A DNA stretch of 64,000 nucleotides. It comes from Paenibacillus sp. LHD-38 (GTDB lineage: Bacteria > Bacillota > Bacilli > Paenibacillales > Paenibacillaceae). The first letter of the stretch is position 1. The number at the start of each line of letters is the position of its first letter. The notes beneath the pieces are model-generated. The model ran no database searches. It was not told the origin of the DNA and worked only from the letters and a program-made list of their open reading frames with translations. Below, piece by piece: positions 1-8,480 of the stretch. The translations under genes and the position numbers were made by a program. Location of the stretch: assembly GCF_031157315.1 (NCBI RefSeq), contig NZ_JAVIFU010000001.1, forward strand, positions 372,001 through 436,000, read 5' to 3'.

Positions 1-1
1 T

Positions 2-1372
2 CTGACCGGATATGACGATTTCGATTATGCGCAGCAGGCCGTGAAGCTGAAAGTGATGGACTTTATCCTGAAACCGATTACATCAAACGAACTTACAGCC
101 GTCCTAGAGAAGGTGCGGGGGGAGCTGGATGCGGAGAAGCTGCGGCGGGAGAACCTCGACCTGCTGAAGCGCCAGCTGCACGAAAGCCTGCCTCTGCTCA
201 AAGAGCGGTTTCTAGAACGCCTTGTAAGCGCGGATATTGGACAGCGCGAGGCGGAGGAGCGGATCGCTTATTTCAGGCTGCCGCTGGAGGGACCGGACTA
301 CATCGTGTTCGCCGCCGATGTCGACCGTTTCGCCGAATCGCATCCGGAGGCAGATCATGAGCTGCTGAGATTCGCCGTCTTTAATATCATGCAGGAAATC
401 GCGGGCCGTGAAGACGGCGCCGCCGTATTTCGCACGCGCGAGGAGAAGATCGTCTGTATTCTTTCCGGCGAAGGCGCAGATGCCCTGCTTGACCAAGCGC
501 AGCAGCTGGCCGAAGAAATTCGCCATGCGGTAGAAACCTATTTGCGCTTCACCGTGACGATCGGCATCGGCAGGCCGGAAACGGGCTTGCGCGGAATCCG
601 CCGTTCTAGCCGGTCCGCTCTAGCCGCGCTCGATTACAGGTTTATGCTGGGCAGCAATCGGCTGATCAGCATCATGGATATGGAATGTCGCCGGGAGAGC
701 GGAGATTCCGTGCCTTCGTCCTGGGAGAAGAAGCTGCTCGTCGGCGTGAAGACCGGGACTCGCGAGGAGGTAAGCCGAGCGATTACGAGCATCGTCAGCC
801 ATCTGAAAACCTCGAATTTGTCGATCAGTCAGTGCTACATCCGCATCCAGAAAATATTGATTTCACTCATGCACACGCTGGACGAGCTGGGCGGATCCGA
901 TGCGGAGCCGTTCGGCGACCGCGTGAATCCGCTCACGGACATCTACGCGTTCAAGACGCTGGAGGATATCGAAAGTTGGCTGCATGCCACATGCCTTCGC
1001 GCCGTAGGCCGGATTGCGGATGCGCGGAACGATTTGGCCGAAACGCAGATTCGCAGGGCGGAGGCATATATTAAAGAGAACTACCATCTGCAAGAGCTCT
1101 CGCTGAAGACCATCTGCCAGGAGGTCCATATGAGCAGCAGCTATTTCAGCGCTTTGTTCAAACAGCAGACAGGCAGGACGTTTGTCGAATATCTGACCGC
1201 CCAGCGGTTAGAGAAAGCCAGGGAGCTGCTCAAATTCACCGATCTCAAAACGTACGAAATTGCAGCTAGGACGGGATACGCCGACCCGCATTATTTTAGC
1301 GTCCTGTTCAAGAAGACGACCGGCGAGACACCGTCCGAATACCGCCAGAAGACGGCGGTGGAGAAGCCGTGA
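2..1372 (+). CDS. YesN-type response regulator with AraC DNA-binding domain (5' end cut by window)
   Basis: The reading frame is open from base 2. It begins inside a receiver domain: the stretch LTGYDDFDYAQQAV followed by DFILKP is the end of a CheY-like domain, with the conserved Lys before Pro. The phospho-acceptor Asp lies outside the window. A long middle region follows, and the last ~100 residues form a double helix-turn-helix AraC domain (around KTICQEVHMSSSYFSALFKQ and the closing YADPHYFSVLFKK). The GTG at base 41 is therefore not the true start. It overlaps the next gene by 4 bases (GTGA), so the two are translationally coupled. As in other YesM/YesN pairs, it should be phosphorylated by that kinase and activate nearby sugar genes; the target is inferred from position. 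Confidence 0.93.
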   Translation: MTGYDDFDYAQQAVKLKVMDFILKPITSNELTAVLEKVRGELDAEKLRRENLDLLKRQLHESLPLLKERFLERLVSADIGQREAEERIAYFRLPLEGPDYIVFAADVDRFAESHPEADHELLRFAVFNIMQEIAGREDGAAVFRTREEKIVCILSGEGADALLDQAQQLAEEIRHAVETYLRFTVTIGIGRPETGLRGIRRSSRSALAALDYRFMLGSNRLISIMDMECRRESGDSVPSSWEKKLLVGVKTGTREEVSRAITSIVSHLKTSNLSISQCYIRIQKILISLMHTLDELGGSDAEPFGDRVNPLTDIYAFKTLEDIESWLHATCLRAVGRIADARNDLAETQIRRAEAYIKENYHLQELSLKTICQEVHMSSSYFSALFKQQTGRTFVEYLTAQRLEKARELLKFTDLKTYEIAARTGYADPHYFSVLFKKTTGETPSEYRQKTAVEKP

Positions 1373-3165
1373 ATATGTTCCGTTTCAAGAGCATCCAATC
1401 CAACATTGCCGCGGCCTTCGTTGTGCTCATCCTGCTTACGGCAGTCTTCATGGGCGTGATCTCCTACCAGCTTTCGGCCGTTGCGGTCCGCGATACGGCT
1501 AAGGATTTTACGGGGGAGCTCGTCGAGCAGGTTAACGCCAACATCCAGTCCTACGTGACCAATATGGAAAATATTTCGCTGCTCGTCCTGAGCCACCGGC
1601 CTGTCCGCGAATATTTGTCTCAGGATGCCGAAAATGACGGGAGCATCTCCGAATTTTTTCGCACGATTATGATTTCACGCAAGGATATTGCCTCGATCAG
1701 CGCATTCGGTTATGAAGGGCAGAGGTTCGTTTCCGACCGCAATGGCGCAAGGCTTAATCCGAACGTCAATGCGGCCGGCCAATCCTGGTTCCGGGAAGCG
1801 CGGGCTGCGGAAGGCCGTACGGTCGTCTCGCCGCCTCATGTGCAGCCGGTATTCGACGACGACTACCGGTGGGTGGTATCCCTGAGCCGGGAGATTCGAA
1901 GCGCAGATAATACGAGAGGGCTGGGGGTGCTGCTCGTCGATCTGAACTTCAGCGTGATCAACGACATCGTGAGCCAGATCGAGCTCGGCAAGCGGGGGTA
2001 CGTCTTCATCGTCAACGACGAAGGCAAGATCGTGTACCATCCGCAGCAGCAGCTGATTTACAGCAGCCTGAAGACGGAGGCGATTGACAAGGTGCTGAGC
2101 GTTCGCAGTGGCACCTTCATTTCAGACGAAGCGGGCCAGCGCAAAATGTACACCGTCCAGGATTCCGAATTCGGCTGGAAAATCGTCGGTGTCTCCTATG
2201 CGGACGAGCTGATCGGCAACCGGCGCGAGATGAAGCTGTCGTTCGCGGCGCTTTGCGTCTTTAGCTTGTTTGCCGCGATTCTGCTGTCCGTGCTGCTGTC
2301 GCGCAATCTGTCGAAGCCGATTCATCAGCTGCAAGAGCATATGAAGGAAGTGGAGAAGGGCAACTTTAATATCCAAGTGCCTGTGGACAGGACGAAGGAA
2401 ATCGGCAGGCTCGCCCGTACCTTCAACCTGATGGTGTTCCAGATCCGGGAGCTTATGGGTCAGGTCGTGAAGGAGCAGGAATTCAAGCGGAAGAGCGAGC
2501 TGAATGCGCTGCAGGCGCAGATCAATCCCCATTTTCTGTACAATACGTTGGATTCGATCATCTGGATGGCCGAGGAGAAGAAGTCGGAGGAGGTCGTCCT
2601 TATGACGTCCGCGCTTGCCCGGCTGTTCCGCGCTTCCCTCAGCAAAGGGAAGGAGCTGGTGTCGCTCCGGACGGAAATCGAGCATATCGCTAATTACTTG
2701 ACGATCCAGAAAATGCGCTACCGCGACAAGCTCGATTTCCAGATCGAGGTCGATCCGGCGATCCTTTCGTATGTCACGCTGAAGGTGACGCTGCAGCCGT
2801 TGGTGGAGAACGCCATTTATCACGGCATCAAGAACAAATACGGGACAGGTACGATTCGGATTACGGGAGAAAGGTACGGGGAAAAAATTTTGCTGCATGT
2901 CGCGGACAACGGCGTCGGCATAGACGCGGAAACGCTGGAACGGCTGCTGGCGCCTGTCCGCAGCGGGGGATTCCGCGAAGGCAAAGGGGTCGGCATGACG
3001 AATGTGCATGAACGGCTACGGCTGTATTTTGGCCATGACTACGGGCTGACGGTGGAAAGCGAGCCGGACGCCGGCACGACTGTCACAGTGGCGATTCCAT
3101 TGCTGCTTCCCGAGGAAGCGGCGCGAAAGGAGGCGGCTGACGTATGGCAGGAAGGAGAACGATGA
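1369..3165 (+). CDS. YesM-type sensor histidine kinase
   Basis: Membrane kinase of 598 residues. Order: TM1 (about 9-31), a large extracellular Cache-like sensor (about 35-280), TM2 (about 286-308), HAMP linker, then the His_kinase domain with phospho-acceptor His388 in NPHFLYN. A GHKL ATPase domain follows (N box LVENAIYHG, DNGVGI, and a GVGMTN glycine box). The GTG start lies in a GTGA overlap with the upstream regulator. The next gene, an anchored sugar-binding protein, overlaps its stop codon. The kinase probably reads a periplasmic sugar signal, directly or through that binding protein, and phosphorylates the upstream YesN-type regulator. Family assignment is firm; the ligand is unknown. 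Confidence 0.95.
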   Translation: MNMFRFKSIQSNIAAAFVVLILLTAVFMGVISYQLSAVAVRDTAKDFTGELVEQVNANIQSYVTNMENISLLVLSHRPVREYLSQDAENDGSISEFFRTIMISRKDIASISAFGYEGQRFVSDRNGARLNPNVNAAGQSWFREARAAEGRTVVSPPHVQPVFDDDYRWVVSLSREIRSADNTRGLGVLLVDLNFSVINDIVSQIELGKRGYVFIVNDEGKIVYHPQQQLIYSSLKTEAIDKVLSVRSGTFISDEAGQRKMYTVQDSEFGWKIVGVSYADELIGNRREMKLSFAALCVFSLFAAILLSVLLSRNLSKPIHQLQEHMKEVEKGNFNIQVPVDRTKEIGRLARTFNLMVFQIRELMGQVVKEQEFKRKSELNALQAQINPHFLYNTLDSIIWMAEEKKSEEVVLMTSALARLFRASLSKGKELVSLRTEIEHIANYLTIQKMRYRDKLDFQIEVDPAILSYVTLKVTLQPLVENAIYHGIKNKYGTGTIRITGERYGEKILLHVADNGVGIDAETLERLLAPVRSGGFREGKGVGMTNVHERLRLYFGHDYGLTVESEPDAGTTVTVAIPLLLPEEAARKEAADVWQEGER

Positions 3166-4148
3166 TCAAATGGTTCTGCTTGCTGGCGGCCGCGGCCGTT
3201 CTTGCAGCGCTTATGTATAACTTGGCTGATGCGCTGCGTGGCGGCTCGACGGAACGCCCGCGAGTTACCGTACTGATCAAATCGACGGAGACCGGAATGG
3301 AATTTTGGGGCGTGTTAAGCGACGGTGTCATGGAGGCGGCCAAAGAATTCGACGTCGAGGTCAATATCATCGGACCCGAGCGGGAGACGAATGTGGATCA
3401 GCAGATCGAGCTGATGGAGCTGACGCTGGAAAAGAAGCCGGACGCGCTTGTATTGGCAGCTACGGATTTCAATCTTCTGGTTCCTTATGCTGAGCGGTTC
3501 GACGAAGCGGGAATTCCGCTGATCACCGTCGATTCGGCGCTTAATAGCGATACAGCGAGGAGCTTCATCGCAACGGACAATATCGAAGCGGGGAGCAAGG
3601 TCGGCCGTAAGATGGCGGAGCTGTCCGGAGACAGGTCGAAGATCGCCATCATCAGCTATGTCAGGGGCACAGCGTCCCAAATGGAACGCGAGCAGGGCGT
3701 CCGGGCCGTACTCGAGGCGGATCCGCGCTTCGAGATCATGGAGACCTACTACAGCGACGGTGATGAAATGAAAGCCTACGAGATCGCGATATCGCTCATT
3801 CGGGACCATCCAGACTTGACCGGGATCGTCGGTCTGAACGAACCGTCCACGGTCGGTGCAGGCCGCGCGATTCAGGATATGGAGGCGGCGGGCCGGTTGA
3901 CGCTGGTCGGATTCGACAGCTCGGTCGACGAGGTGCGGCTGCTGGAGGAAGGCGTCATGCAGGCAACGGTCGTGCAGCGGCCGTTCAATATGGGCTACCT
4001 GGCGGTCAAGACCGCGGTGGAGGCGCTGAGGGGCGAGAAGGTTCCGGCGCGCATCGATACCGGCTCGGTCATTGTCACGAAGGACAATATTTACGAGGAG
4101 GAGCATCAGAAGCTGCTGTTTCCGTTTGTTAGCGTGAATGGAGAGTGA
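3162..4148 (+). CDS. Membrane-anchored periplasmic sugar-binding protein, probable sensor partner
   Basis: A type I periplasmic-binding-protein fold (LacI/RbsB-like) of 328 residues. One N-terminal hydrophobic segment is seen (WFCLLAAAAVLAALMYNLA) with no lipobox cysteine, so it should be an uncleaved or simple anchor, unlike the transporter's own binding lipoprotein downstream. Start chosen at ATG 3162, which overlaps the kinase stop as ATGA and follows GGAG; ATG 3144 in the same frame also has a good AAAGGAGG and would add six residues. Being co-translated with a YesM/YesN pair resembles XylFII-LytS-YesN of Clostridium, where an anchored binding protein presents xylose to the kinase. That role is inferred; the sugar is unknown. 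Confidence 0.9.
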   Translation: MIKWFCLLAAAAVLAALMYNLADALRGGSTERPRVTVLIKSTETGMEFWGVLSDGVMEAAKEFDVEVNIIGPERETNVDQQIELMELTLEKKPDALVLAATDFNLLVPYAERFDEAGIPLITVDSALNSDTARSFIATDNIEAGSKVGRKMAELSGDRSKIAIISYVRGTASQMEREQGVRAVLEADPRFEIMETYYSDGDEMKAYEIAISLIRDHPDLTGIVGLNEPSTVGAGRAIQDMEAAGRLTLVGFDSSVDEVRLLEEGVMQATVVQRPFNMGYLAVKTAVEALRGEKVPARIDTGSVIVTKDNIYEEEHQKLLFPFVSVNGE

Positions 4149-4203
4149 GCTTAGAGGAGGCGTGCTAAAGCAGCTTTGTAATCGTCAGAATGGATAAACA
4201 TGG

Positions 4204-4254
4204 AAGGGGCTGTCCCAATGTAGGTAAACCTACATGTTGGACAACCCCTTTTTT
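4204..4254 (+). terminator. Terminator after sensor operon
   Basis: A long stem, with GGGGCTGTCC and CAATGTAGG pairing with CCTACATGTTG and GACAACCCC around a TAAA loop, is followed by a run of T. It separates the sensory three-gene unit from the transporter genes. Confidence 0.85.
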
Positions 4255-4330
4255 CACTTTTCCCCCTCGTCCCCACCATCCGGCGTCAGACGAATCAGAA
4301 AATAGTTACCTTTTTGAAGAAGATATTCAA

Positions 4331-4359
4331 TTCCTGCTATCCGCTGCTTCTCTTACAAT
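4331..4359 (+). promoter_or_regulatory. Possible promoter of the transporter operon
   Basis: TTCCTG and TACAAT are spaced by 17 bases, 38 bases before the ATPase start. The -10 is good and the -35 poor, as expected for a promoter needing an activator such as the upstream AraC-type regulator. No operator was recognised. Confidence 0.35.
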
Positions 4360-4396
4360 AGGAACTATAACCGATAAATGTAAGCGGGGTGGCAAG

Positions 4397-5920
4397 ATGA
4401 CGATTGGGAAGCAACTGATTTTGATGGAGGGCATAACCAAATCATTTCCTGGCGTGAAAGCGCTTAACGACTGTCGCTTCGAGCTGCTGGGCGGGGAGGT
4501 TCACGCTCTGGTAGGCGAGAACGGCGCAGGAAAATCGACGATGATGAAGGTGCTGACCGGCGTCTATCAGAAGGACGAAGGCCGGATCGCGTATCTTGGC
4601 AGCGAAACCGACATTCCAGATACGAGAACGGCGCAGGACCTCGGCATCAGCATGATCCACCAGGAGCTTAACCTGGCGCCGGACCTGACCGTCGCACAGA
4701 ACATTTTTATCGGCCGGGAGCCGCGGCGGGCATTCAAGCTGTTCCTGGATGAAAATAAACTGCATGAGCAGGTGCGGGAGCTTTTCCGGAGGATGAATCT
4801 GCATTTGGATCCGCGCCAGCCGGTATCGGAGCTGACGGTAGCCAAGCAGCAGATGGTCGAGATCGCCAAGGCGCTCTCCTTCAACGCCCGGGTGCTCATC
4901 ATGGATGAACCGACAGCGGCGCTGAGCGACAGCGAGATTGAGGATTTGTTCGTCATCATCGGGGAATTGAAGCGAAACGGTGTCGGCATCGTCTACATTT
5001 CCCACCGGATGGACGAACTGAAGCGGATTACCGACCGAATCACCGTCATGCGCGACGGCTCCTATATCGATACGGTGCGGACGAACGAGGTGACGACCGA
5101 CCAGATCATCTCGATGATGGTCGGCAGGGCCGTTTACCACGAGTCGGTGCCTGACGCCAAGAAAGCAAGTGAAGAGATCGTACTTGAAGTAAAAGACGTA
5201 AATCGCGGCAGCGTGCTGAAAGACATCGGATTTTCGCTTCGCAGGGGTGAAATTCTTGGGGTTGCCGGTCTGGTGGGCGCCGGGCGTACGGAGATGGCGC
5301 GGGCGGTATTCGGCGCCGATCCGGTCGATTCGGGCGAAATGGCCGTCCACGGCCGCAAGGTCGCCATTCGTAGCCCGTACGACGCGGTCCGGCACGGCAT
5401 CGGTTATTTGTCGGAGGACCGCAAACGGTACGGGTGCATGGTCGATATGGACGTGAAGACGAACGTTGCAGTTGCCAGCTACGGATCTTTTTCGGGGCCG
5501 CTCGGTTTCATGAAGGACGGTGCCATCGGGCTGGCATCCGAGAGGGTTGTGGAAATGCTGAAGGTGAAAACGCCCGGCGTGGATCAGGTTGTGAAATTTC
5601 TGTCCGGCGGCAACCAGCAGAAGGTCGTCATCGGCAAATGGCTTACGCGGGACTGTGACATCCTCATCTTCGACGAGCCGACCCGCGGCATCGATGTCGG
5701 CGCAAAAAGCGAAATTTACAAGCTCCTCGACGAGCTTGCGGAGCAGGGCAAATCGATCATCATGATTTCCTCCGAGCTGCCGGAAATTCTCCGGATGAGC
5801 CACAGGATCGTCGTCATGTGCGAAGGCCGCATTACCGGCGAGCTTACGCGTTCCGAAGCGACGCAGGAGCGCATCATGGAGCTTGCCACCAAGCGAGTAT
5901 TGAAGGAGGTATTAATATGA
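4397..5920 (+). CDS. CUT2-type sugar ABC transporter ATPase (RbsA/MglA-like)
   Basis: A double-cassette ATPase of 507 residues, normal for the family. First cassette: Walker A GENGAGKS near residue 40 and Walker B LIMDEPTAAL near 167. Second cassette: the degenerate P-loop GLVGAGRTE, signature LSGGNQQKV and FDEPTRGIDVG, typical of RbsA/MglA/XylG. The start is ATG 4397 behind a GGGGTGGCAAG ribosome site; the frame is open further upstream, but that part crosses the terminator and has no domain. The stop overlaps the permease start (ATGA). It powers import of a monosaccharide with the permease and lipoprotein that follow. The substrate cannot be read from sequence; ribose, xylose, galactose or another simple sugar are all possible. 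Confidence 0.95.
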   Translation: MTIGKQLILMEGITKSFPGVKALNDCRFELLGGEVHALVGENGAGKSTMMKVLTGVYQKDEGRIAYLGSETDIPDTRTAQDLGISMIHQELNLAPDLTVAQNIFIGREPRRAFKLFLDENKLHEQVRELFRRMNLHLDPRQPVSELTVAKQQMVEIAKALSFNARVLIMDEPTAALSDSEIEDLFVIIGELKRNGVGIVYISHRMDELKRITDRITVMRDGSYIDTVRTNEVTTDQIISMMVGRAVYHESVPDAKKASEEIVLEVKDVNRGSVLKDIGFSLRRGEILGVAGLVGAGRTEMARAVFGADPVDSGEMAVHGRKVAIRSPYDAVRHGIGYLSEDRKRYGCMVDMDVKTNVAVASYGSFSGPLGFMKDGAIGLASERVVEMLKVKTPGVDQVVKFLSGGNQQKVVIGKWLTRDCDILIFDEPTRGIDVGAKSEIYKLLDELAEQGKSIIMISSELPEILRMSHRIVVMCEGRITGELTRSEATQERIMELATKRVLKEVLI

Positions 5921-6906
5921 AGCTTTCCGTAGCACGCAATCCGGTTCAAATCAAATCGGGCGCGCTGCAGCAACTGCTGGCGTTTACGAGCCTGGTCGTG
6001 CTGGTCATGTTCTTTTCGCTCTCATCAAGCAATTTCTTCGGCTTCTCCAACATCGTCGGCATTCTGCTCTCCACCGCGGTCATCGGAGTGCTGGCGCTCG
6101 GCTCGACATTCGTCATCATTACCGGGGGCATCGACTTGTCCGTCGGCACGGTGATGACGCTCAGCGCAGTGATGACCGGCGTGTTCATCACGTTCTGGGG
6201 CGTGCCGGTACCGCTCGGCATCCTTGGCGGCATTCTGACCGGCGCCTTCTGCGGGTTATTGTCCGGGCTCAGTGTCGCGAAGCTGAAAATACCGCCGTTC
6301 ATCGCCACGCTGGCGATGATGATGATCGCCAAAGGACTTGCGCTCGTCATCTCCGGCACGAAGCCGATCTACTTCAACGACACGCCGGTATTCCGCGAGA
6401 TCGCTCTGGGCTCCTTGCTGAACTCGATCATTCCGGGCTTCAAAATACCGAACGCGGTGCTGGTTTTCTTCCTCGCCGCCATCATTGGCACCATTCTGCT
6501 GGCAAAGACGATCGTCGGACGCTACAACTTTGCACTCGGCAGCAATGAGGAAGCGACCCGCCTGTCGGGCGTAAACGTGGACAAATGGAAAATTATCATT
6601 TATACGATTACCGGCTTGTTCACAGGTCTTGCCGGCGTGCTGATGGCTTCCCGTCTGAATTCTGCGCAGCCTGCGCTCGGCATGGGCTATGAGCTGGAGG
6701 CGATTGCGGCTGTCGTCATAGGAGGAACATCTCTCAGCGGCGGCAAAGGCACGATCATCGGCACCGTCATCGGCGCGCTCATCATGAGCGTCCTCACCAA
6801 CGGACTGCGCATCATGTCCGTTCCGCAGGAATGGCAGACCGTCGTTGTAGGCTTCGTCATCCTGCTGGCGGTATACGCGGATATGCTTCGCCGCCGCAAG
6901 AAGTAA
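5917..6906 (+). CDS. CUT2-type sugar ABC transporter permease (RbsC/XylH-like)
   Basis: A highly hydrophobic protein of 329 residues from the BPD_transp_2 family. It contains the conserved VLALGSTFVIITGGIDLSVG and GYELEAIAAVVIGGTSLSGG segments of RbsC-type permeases. The start at 5917 has AAGGAGG just before it and overlaps the ATPase stop by 4 bases. It forms the membrane channel of the importer. Confidence 0.95.
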   Translation: MKLSVARNPVQIKSGALQQLLAFTSLVVLVMFFSLSSSNFFGFSNIVGILLSTAVIGVLALGSTFVIITGGIDLSVGTVMTLSAVMTGVFITFWGVPVPLGILGGILTGAFCGLLSGLSVAKLKIPPFIATLAMMMIAKGLALVISGTKPIYFNDTPVFREIALGSLLNSIIPGFKIPNAVLVFFLAAIIGTILLAKTIVGRYNFALGSNEEATRLSGVNVDKWKIIIYTITGLFTGLAGVLMASRLNSAQPALGMGYELEAIAAVVIGGTSLSGGKGTIIGTVIGALIMSVLTNGLRIMSVPQEWQTVVVGFVILLAVYADMLRRRKK

Positions 6907-6922
6907 GCGATTCCGGCAGTGC

Positions 6923-6946
6923 CTCCCGATTCTTCGGGAGTTTTCA
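6923..6946 (+). terminator. Intercistronic hairpin between permease and binding protein
   Basis: CTCCCGA pairs with TCGGGAG around a short loop and is followed by TTTT. It may be a weak attenuator or an RNA-stability element setting the amount of binding lipoprotein relative to the membrane subunits. It is too weak to be called a full terminator with certainty. Confidence 0.5.
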
Positions 6947-6978
6947 TACAATAAACCAAACTAAGGGGAGATTCCGGT

Positions 6979-7992
6979 ATGAAAAAGATGTCCGTTCTGA
7001 TCTTATTGCTGCTAGTTGCGGTAACCGTCCTAAGTGCTTGCGGAGGCGGAAACAATAACACAGGGAATGCAAAAGAAGGCGCGGCAAACGCGAACGCCGA
7101 ACCTGCTGCCGCAGGCGGGGAGAAGCTGTATATTCCGATCATCTCAAAGGGCTTCCAGCACCAATTCTGGCAGGCGGTCAAAACAGGCGCCGAAAAAGCG
7201 GCGAACGAGCTGGGCGTGGAAATCACATTCGAGGGTCCCGAGACGGAGTCGCAGGTCGACAAGCAGATCGAGATGCTTCAGGCCGCGCTTGATAAGAAAC
7301 CTAGCGCCATCGGCTTCGCAGCGCTGGACAGCCAGGCGTCGATTCCGCTGCTTCAGCAGGCGAAAGATGCGAAAATTCCGGTCATCTCCTTTGACTCCGG
7401 CGTAGAAAGCGATATCCCGGTTGCAAGGGCTTCGACGGATAACATTGCGGCGGCCAGTCTGGCAGCCGACAAGATGGCAGAGCTAATCGGCAATAAAGGA
7501 AAAGTGGCGCTGATCGTGCATGACCAAACGAGCCGTACAGGTGTCGACCGCCGCGACGGCTTCGTGAAGCAGATTGAAGCCAAATATCCTGATATCGAAA
7601 TCGTCGACATCCAATACGGCGGCGGCGATCATCTGAAATCAACCGATCTTGCGAAGGCGATCATGCAGGCCAACCCGGATCTGAAAGGTTTCTTCGGCGC
7701 CAACGAAGGCTCCGCCATCGGCGTCATCAACGCCGTATCCGAGCTCGGCTTGGAAGGTAAACTCACGGTGATTGGCTACGATTCCGGCAAGCAGCAAATT
7801 GACGCGATCAAGAGTGGGGCGATGGCGGGCGCTATTACCCAGAACCCGATCGGCATCGGCTATGAAACGGTGAAAGCGGCAGTAGCCGCCGTAAACGGCG
7901 AAGCCGTCGAAGCGAACATTGATACCGGCTTCTACTGGTACGACAAAACCAATATCGATAACGAAGAGATCAAAGCGGTGCTGTACGAGTAA
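6979..7992 (+). CDS. CUT2-type sugar-binding lipoprotein
   Basis: 337 residues with a lipoprotein signal: KK, a hydrophobic core and lipobox LSAC, lipidated Cys21. A Gly/Asn/Ala-rich linker follows, then a type I binding-protein fold starting KLYIPIISKGFQHQFWQAV. It is related to the anchored binding protein at 3162-4148 (shared FEGPETESQVDKQIE-like block) but has a lipid anchor and no kinase overlap. It is therefore the transport receptor, and the other protein is probably the sensor. AAGGGGAG precedes the start. Last gene of the operon. Confidence 0.95.
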   Translation: MKKMSVLILLLLVAVTVLSACGGGNNNTGNAKEGAANANAEPAAAGGEKLYIPIISKGFQHQFWQAVKTGAEKAANELGVEITFEGPETESQVDKQIEMLQAALDKKPSAIGFAALDSQASIPLLQQAKDAKIPVISFDSGVESDIPVARASTDNIAAASLAADKMAELIGNKGKVALIVHDQTSRTGVDRRDGFVKQIEAKYPDIEIVDIQYGGGDHLKSTDLAKAIMQANPDLKGFFGANEGSAIGVINAVSELGLEGKLTVIGYDSGKQQIDAIKSGAMAGAITQNPIGIGYETVKAAVAAVNGEAVEANIDTGFYWYDKTNIDNEEIKAVLYE

Positions 7993-8011
7993 TCCATAAG
8001 CGGGAGAAGAG

Positions 8012-8036
8012 GCGGGTTTGGTGACCCGCTTTTCTT
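8012..8036 (+). terminator. Terminator after transporter operon
   Basis: GCGGGT pairs with ACCCGC, followed by TTTTCTT. Confidence 0.75.
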
Positions 8037-8161
8037 GGTTCATCAGCTTGCCATCAGCTTGCTTGAAAAGCGATTCTTTTCTATACTCAACTTTTTAATT
8101 CGTTTTATGAATAAGCTTTGCAAAAAAGGTGCATGATAGTATTGACGGTGTGAAGAGAGGT

Positions 8162-8212
8162 GTGGTTCCGTTGGACCAATTGGTGCTAGGGCTACTGGAG
8201 GAACTTATTTAA
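8162..8212 (+). pseudogene. Possible remnant of a PadR-type regulator start
   Basis: A GTG preceded by AGAGAGG opens a 16-residue frame, VPLDQLVLGLLEELI, which stops at TAA. The LDQLVLGLL segment matches how PadR-family regulators usually begin (LDxLILGLL, then GxxxGYxI), but the rest of the domain is absent. It could instead be a tiny peptide. No homology search was possible. Confidence 0.3.
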
Positions 8213-8383
8213 TTTAATCACTAAGCTTTTATGAAAGCGAGGGGTTGTGTCGTAGAGCATTCTCGAACACACACGCTTACTGCGATCCATTAAACCGGAA
8301 TGCAAACAAGCGGTGCCCAAGTAATCTTAACAATGTGAAGTGTTAGATGTGAAGAGACTCATACGATCAAACACCGTCGAAAG

Positions 8384-8410
8384 AGGGGCCTGTAAAAGGG
8401 CTCCTTTTTT
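8384..8410 (+). terminator. Terminator-like hairpin before the first Bce module
   Basis: AGGGGCC pairs imperfectly with GGGCTCCT around a seven-base loop and is followed by six T. It shields the downstream two-component operon from read-through. Confidence 0.55.
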
Positions 8411-8442
8411 CTGTTTTGCCTCCTGCGAACATTAATGTAAGC

Positions 8443-8448
8443 TATAAT
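8443..8448 (+). promoter_or_regulatory. -10 box for the first Bce regulator
   Basis: Consensus TATAAT lies 32 bases before the GTG at 8481. A convincing -35 was not found. Its position argues against the upstream TTG or ATG starts at 8448 and 8457, which would lie inside or right next to the promoter. Confidence 0.5.
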
Positions 8449-8480
8449 TGTTAGAAATGAAAAGGATGAGGGGGATCCCC

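Larger units (their letters stand above)
8037..8442. other. Intergenic region with no intact gene
   Basis: About 400 bases without a convincing gene. It holds a short degenerate reading frame resembling the start of a PadR regulator (8162-8212), a terminator-like hairpin near its right end, and otherwise nothing recognised. Confidence 0.5.

Noticed and set aside
2122..3009. Minus-strand frame of 295 codons opposite the YesM-type kinase
   Set aside because: Composition (Arg, Leu, His, Gln) is typical of an antisense shadow.
4442..5803. Long open frame on the minus strand opposite the sugar ATPase gene
   Set aside because: Protein has no domain logic and is rich in His/Arg/Asp; a shadow of the strongly supported plus-strand gene in GC-rich DNA.
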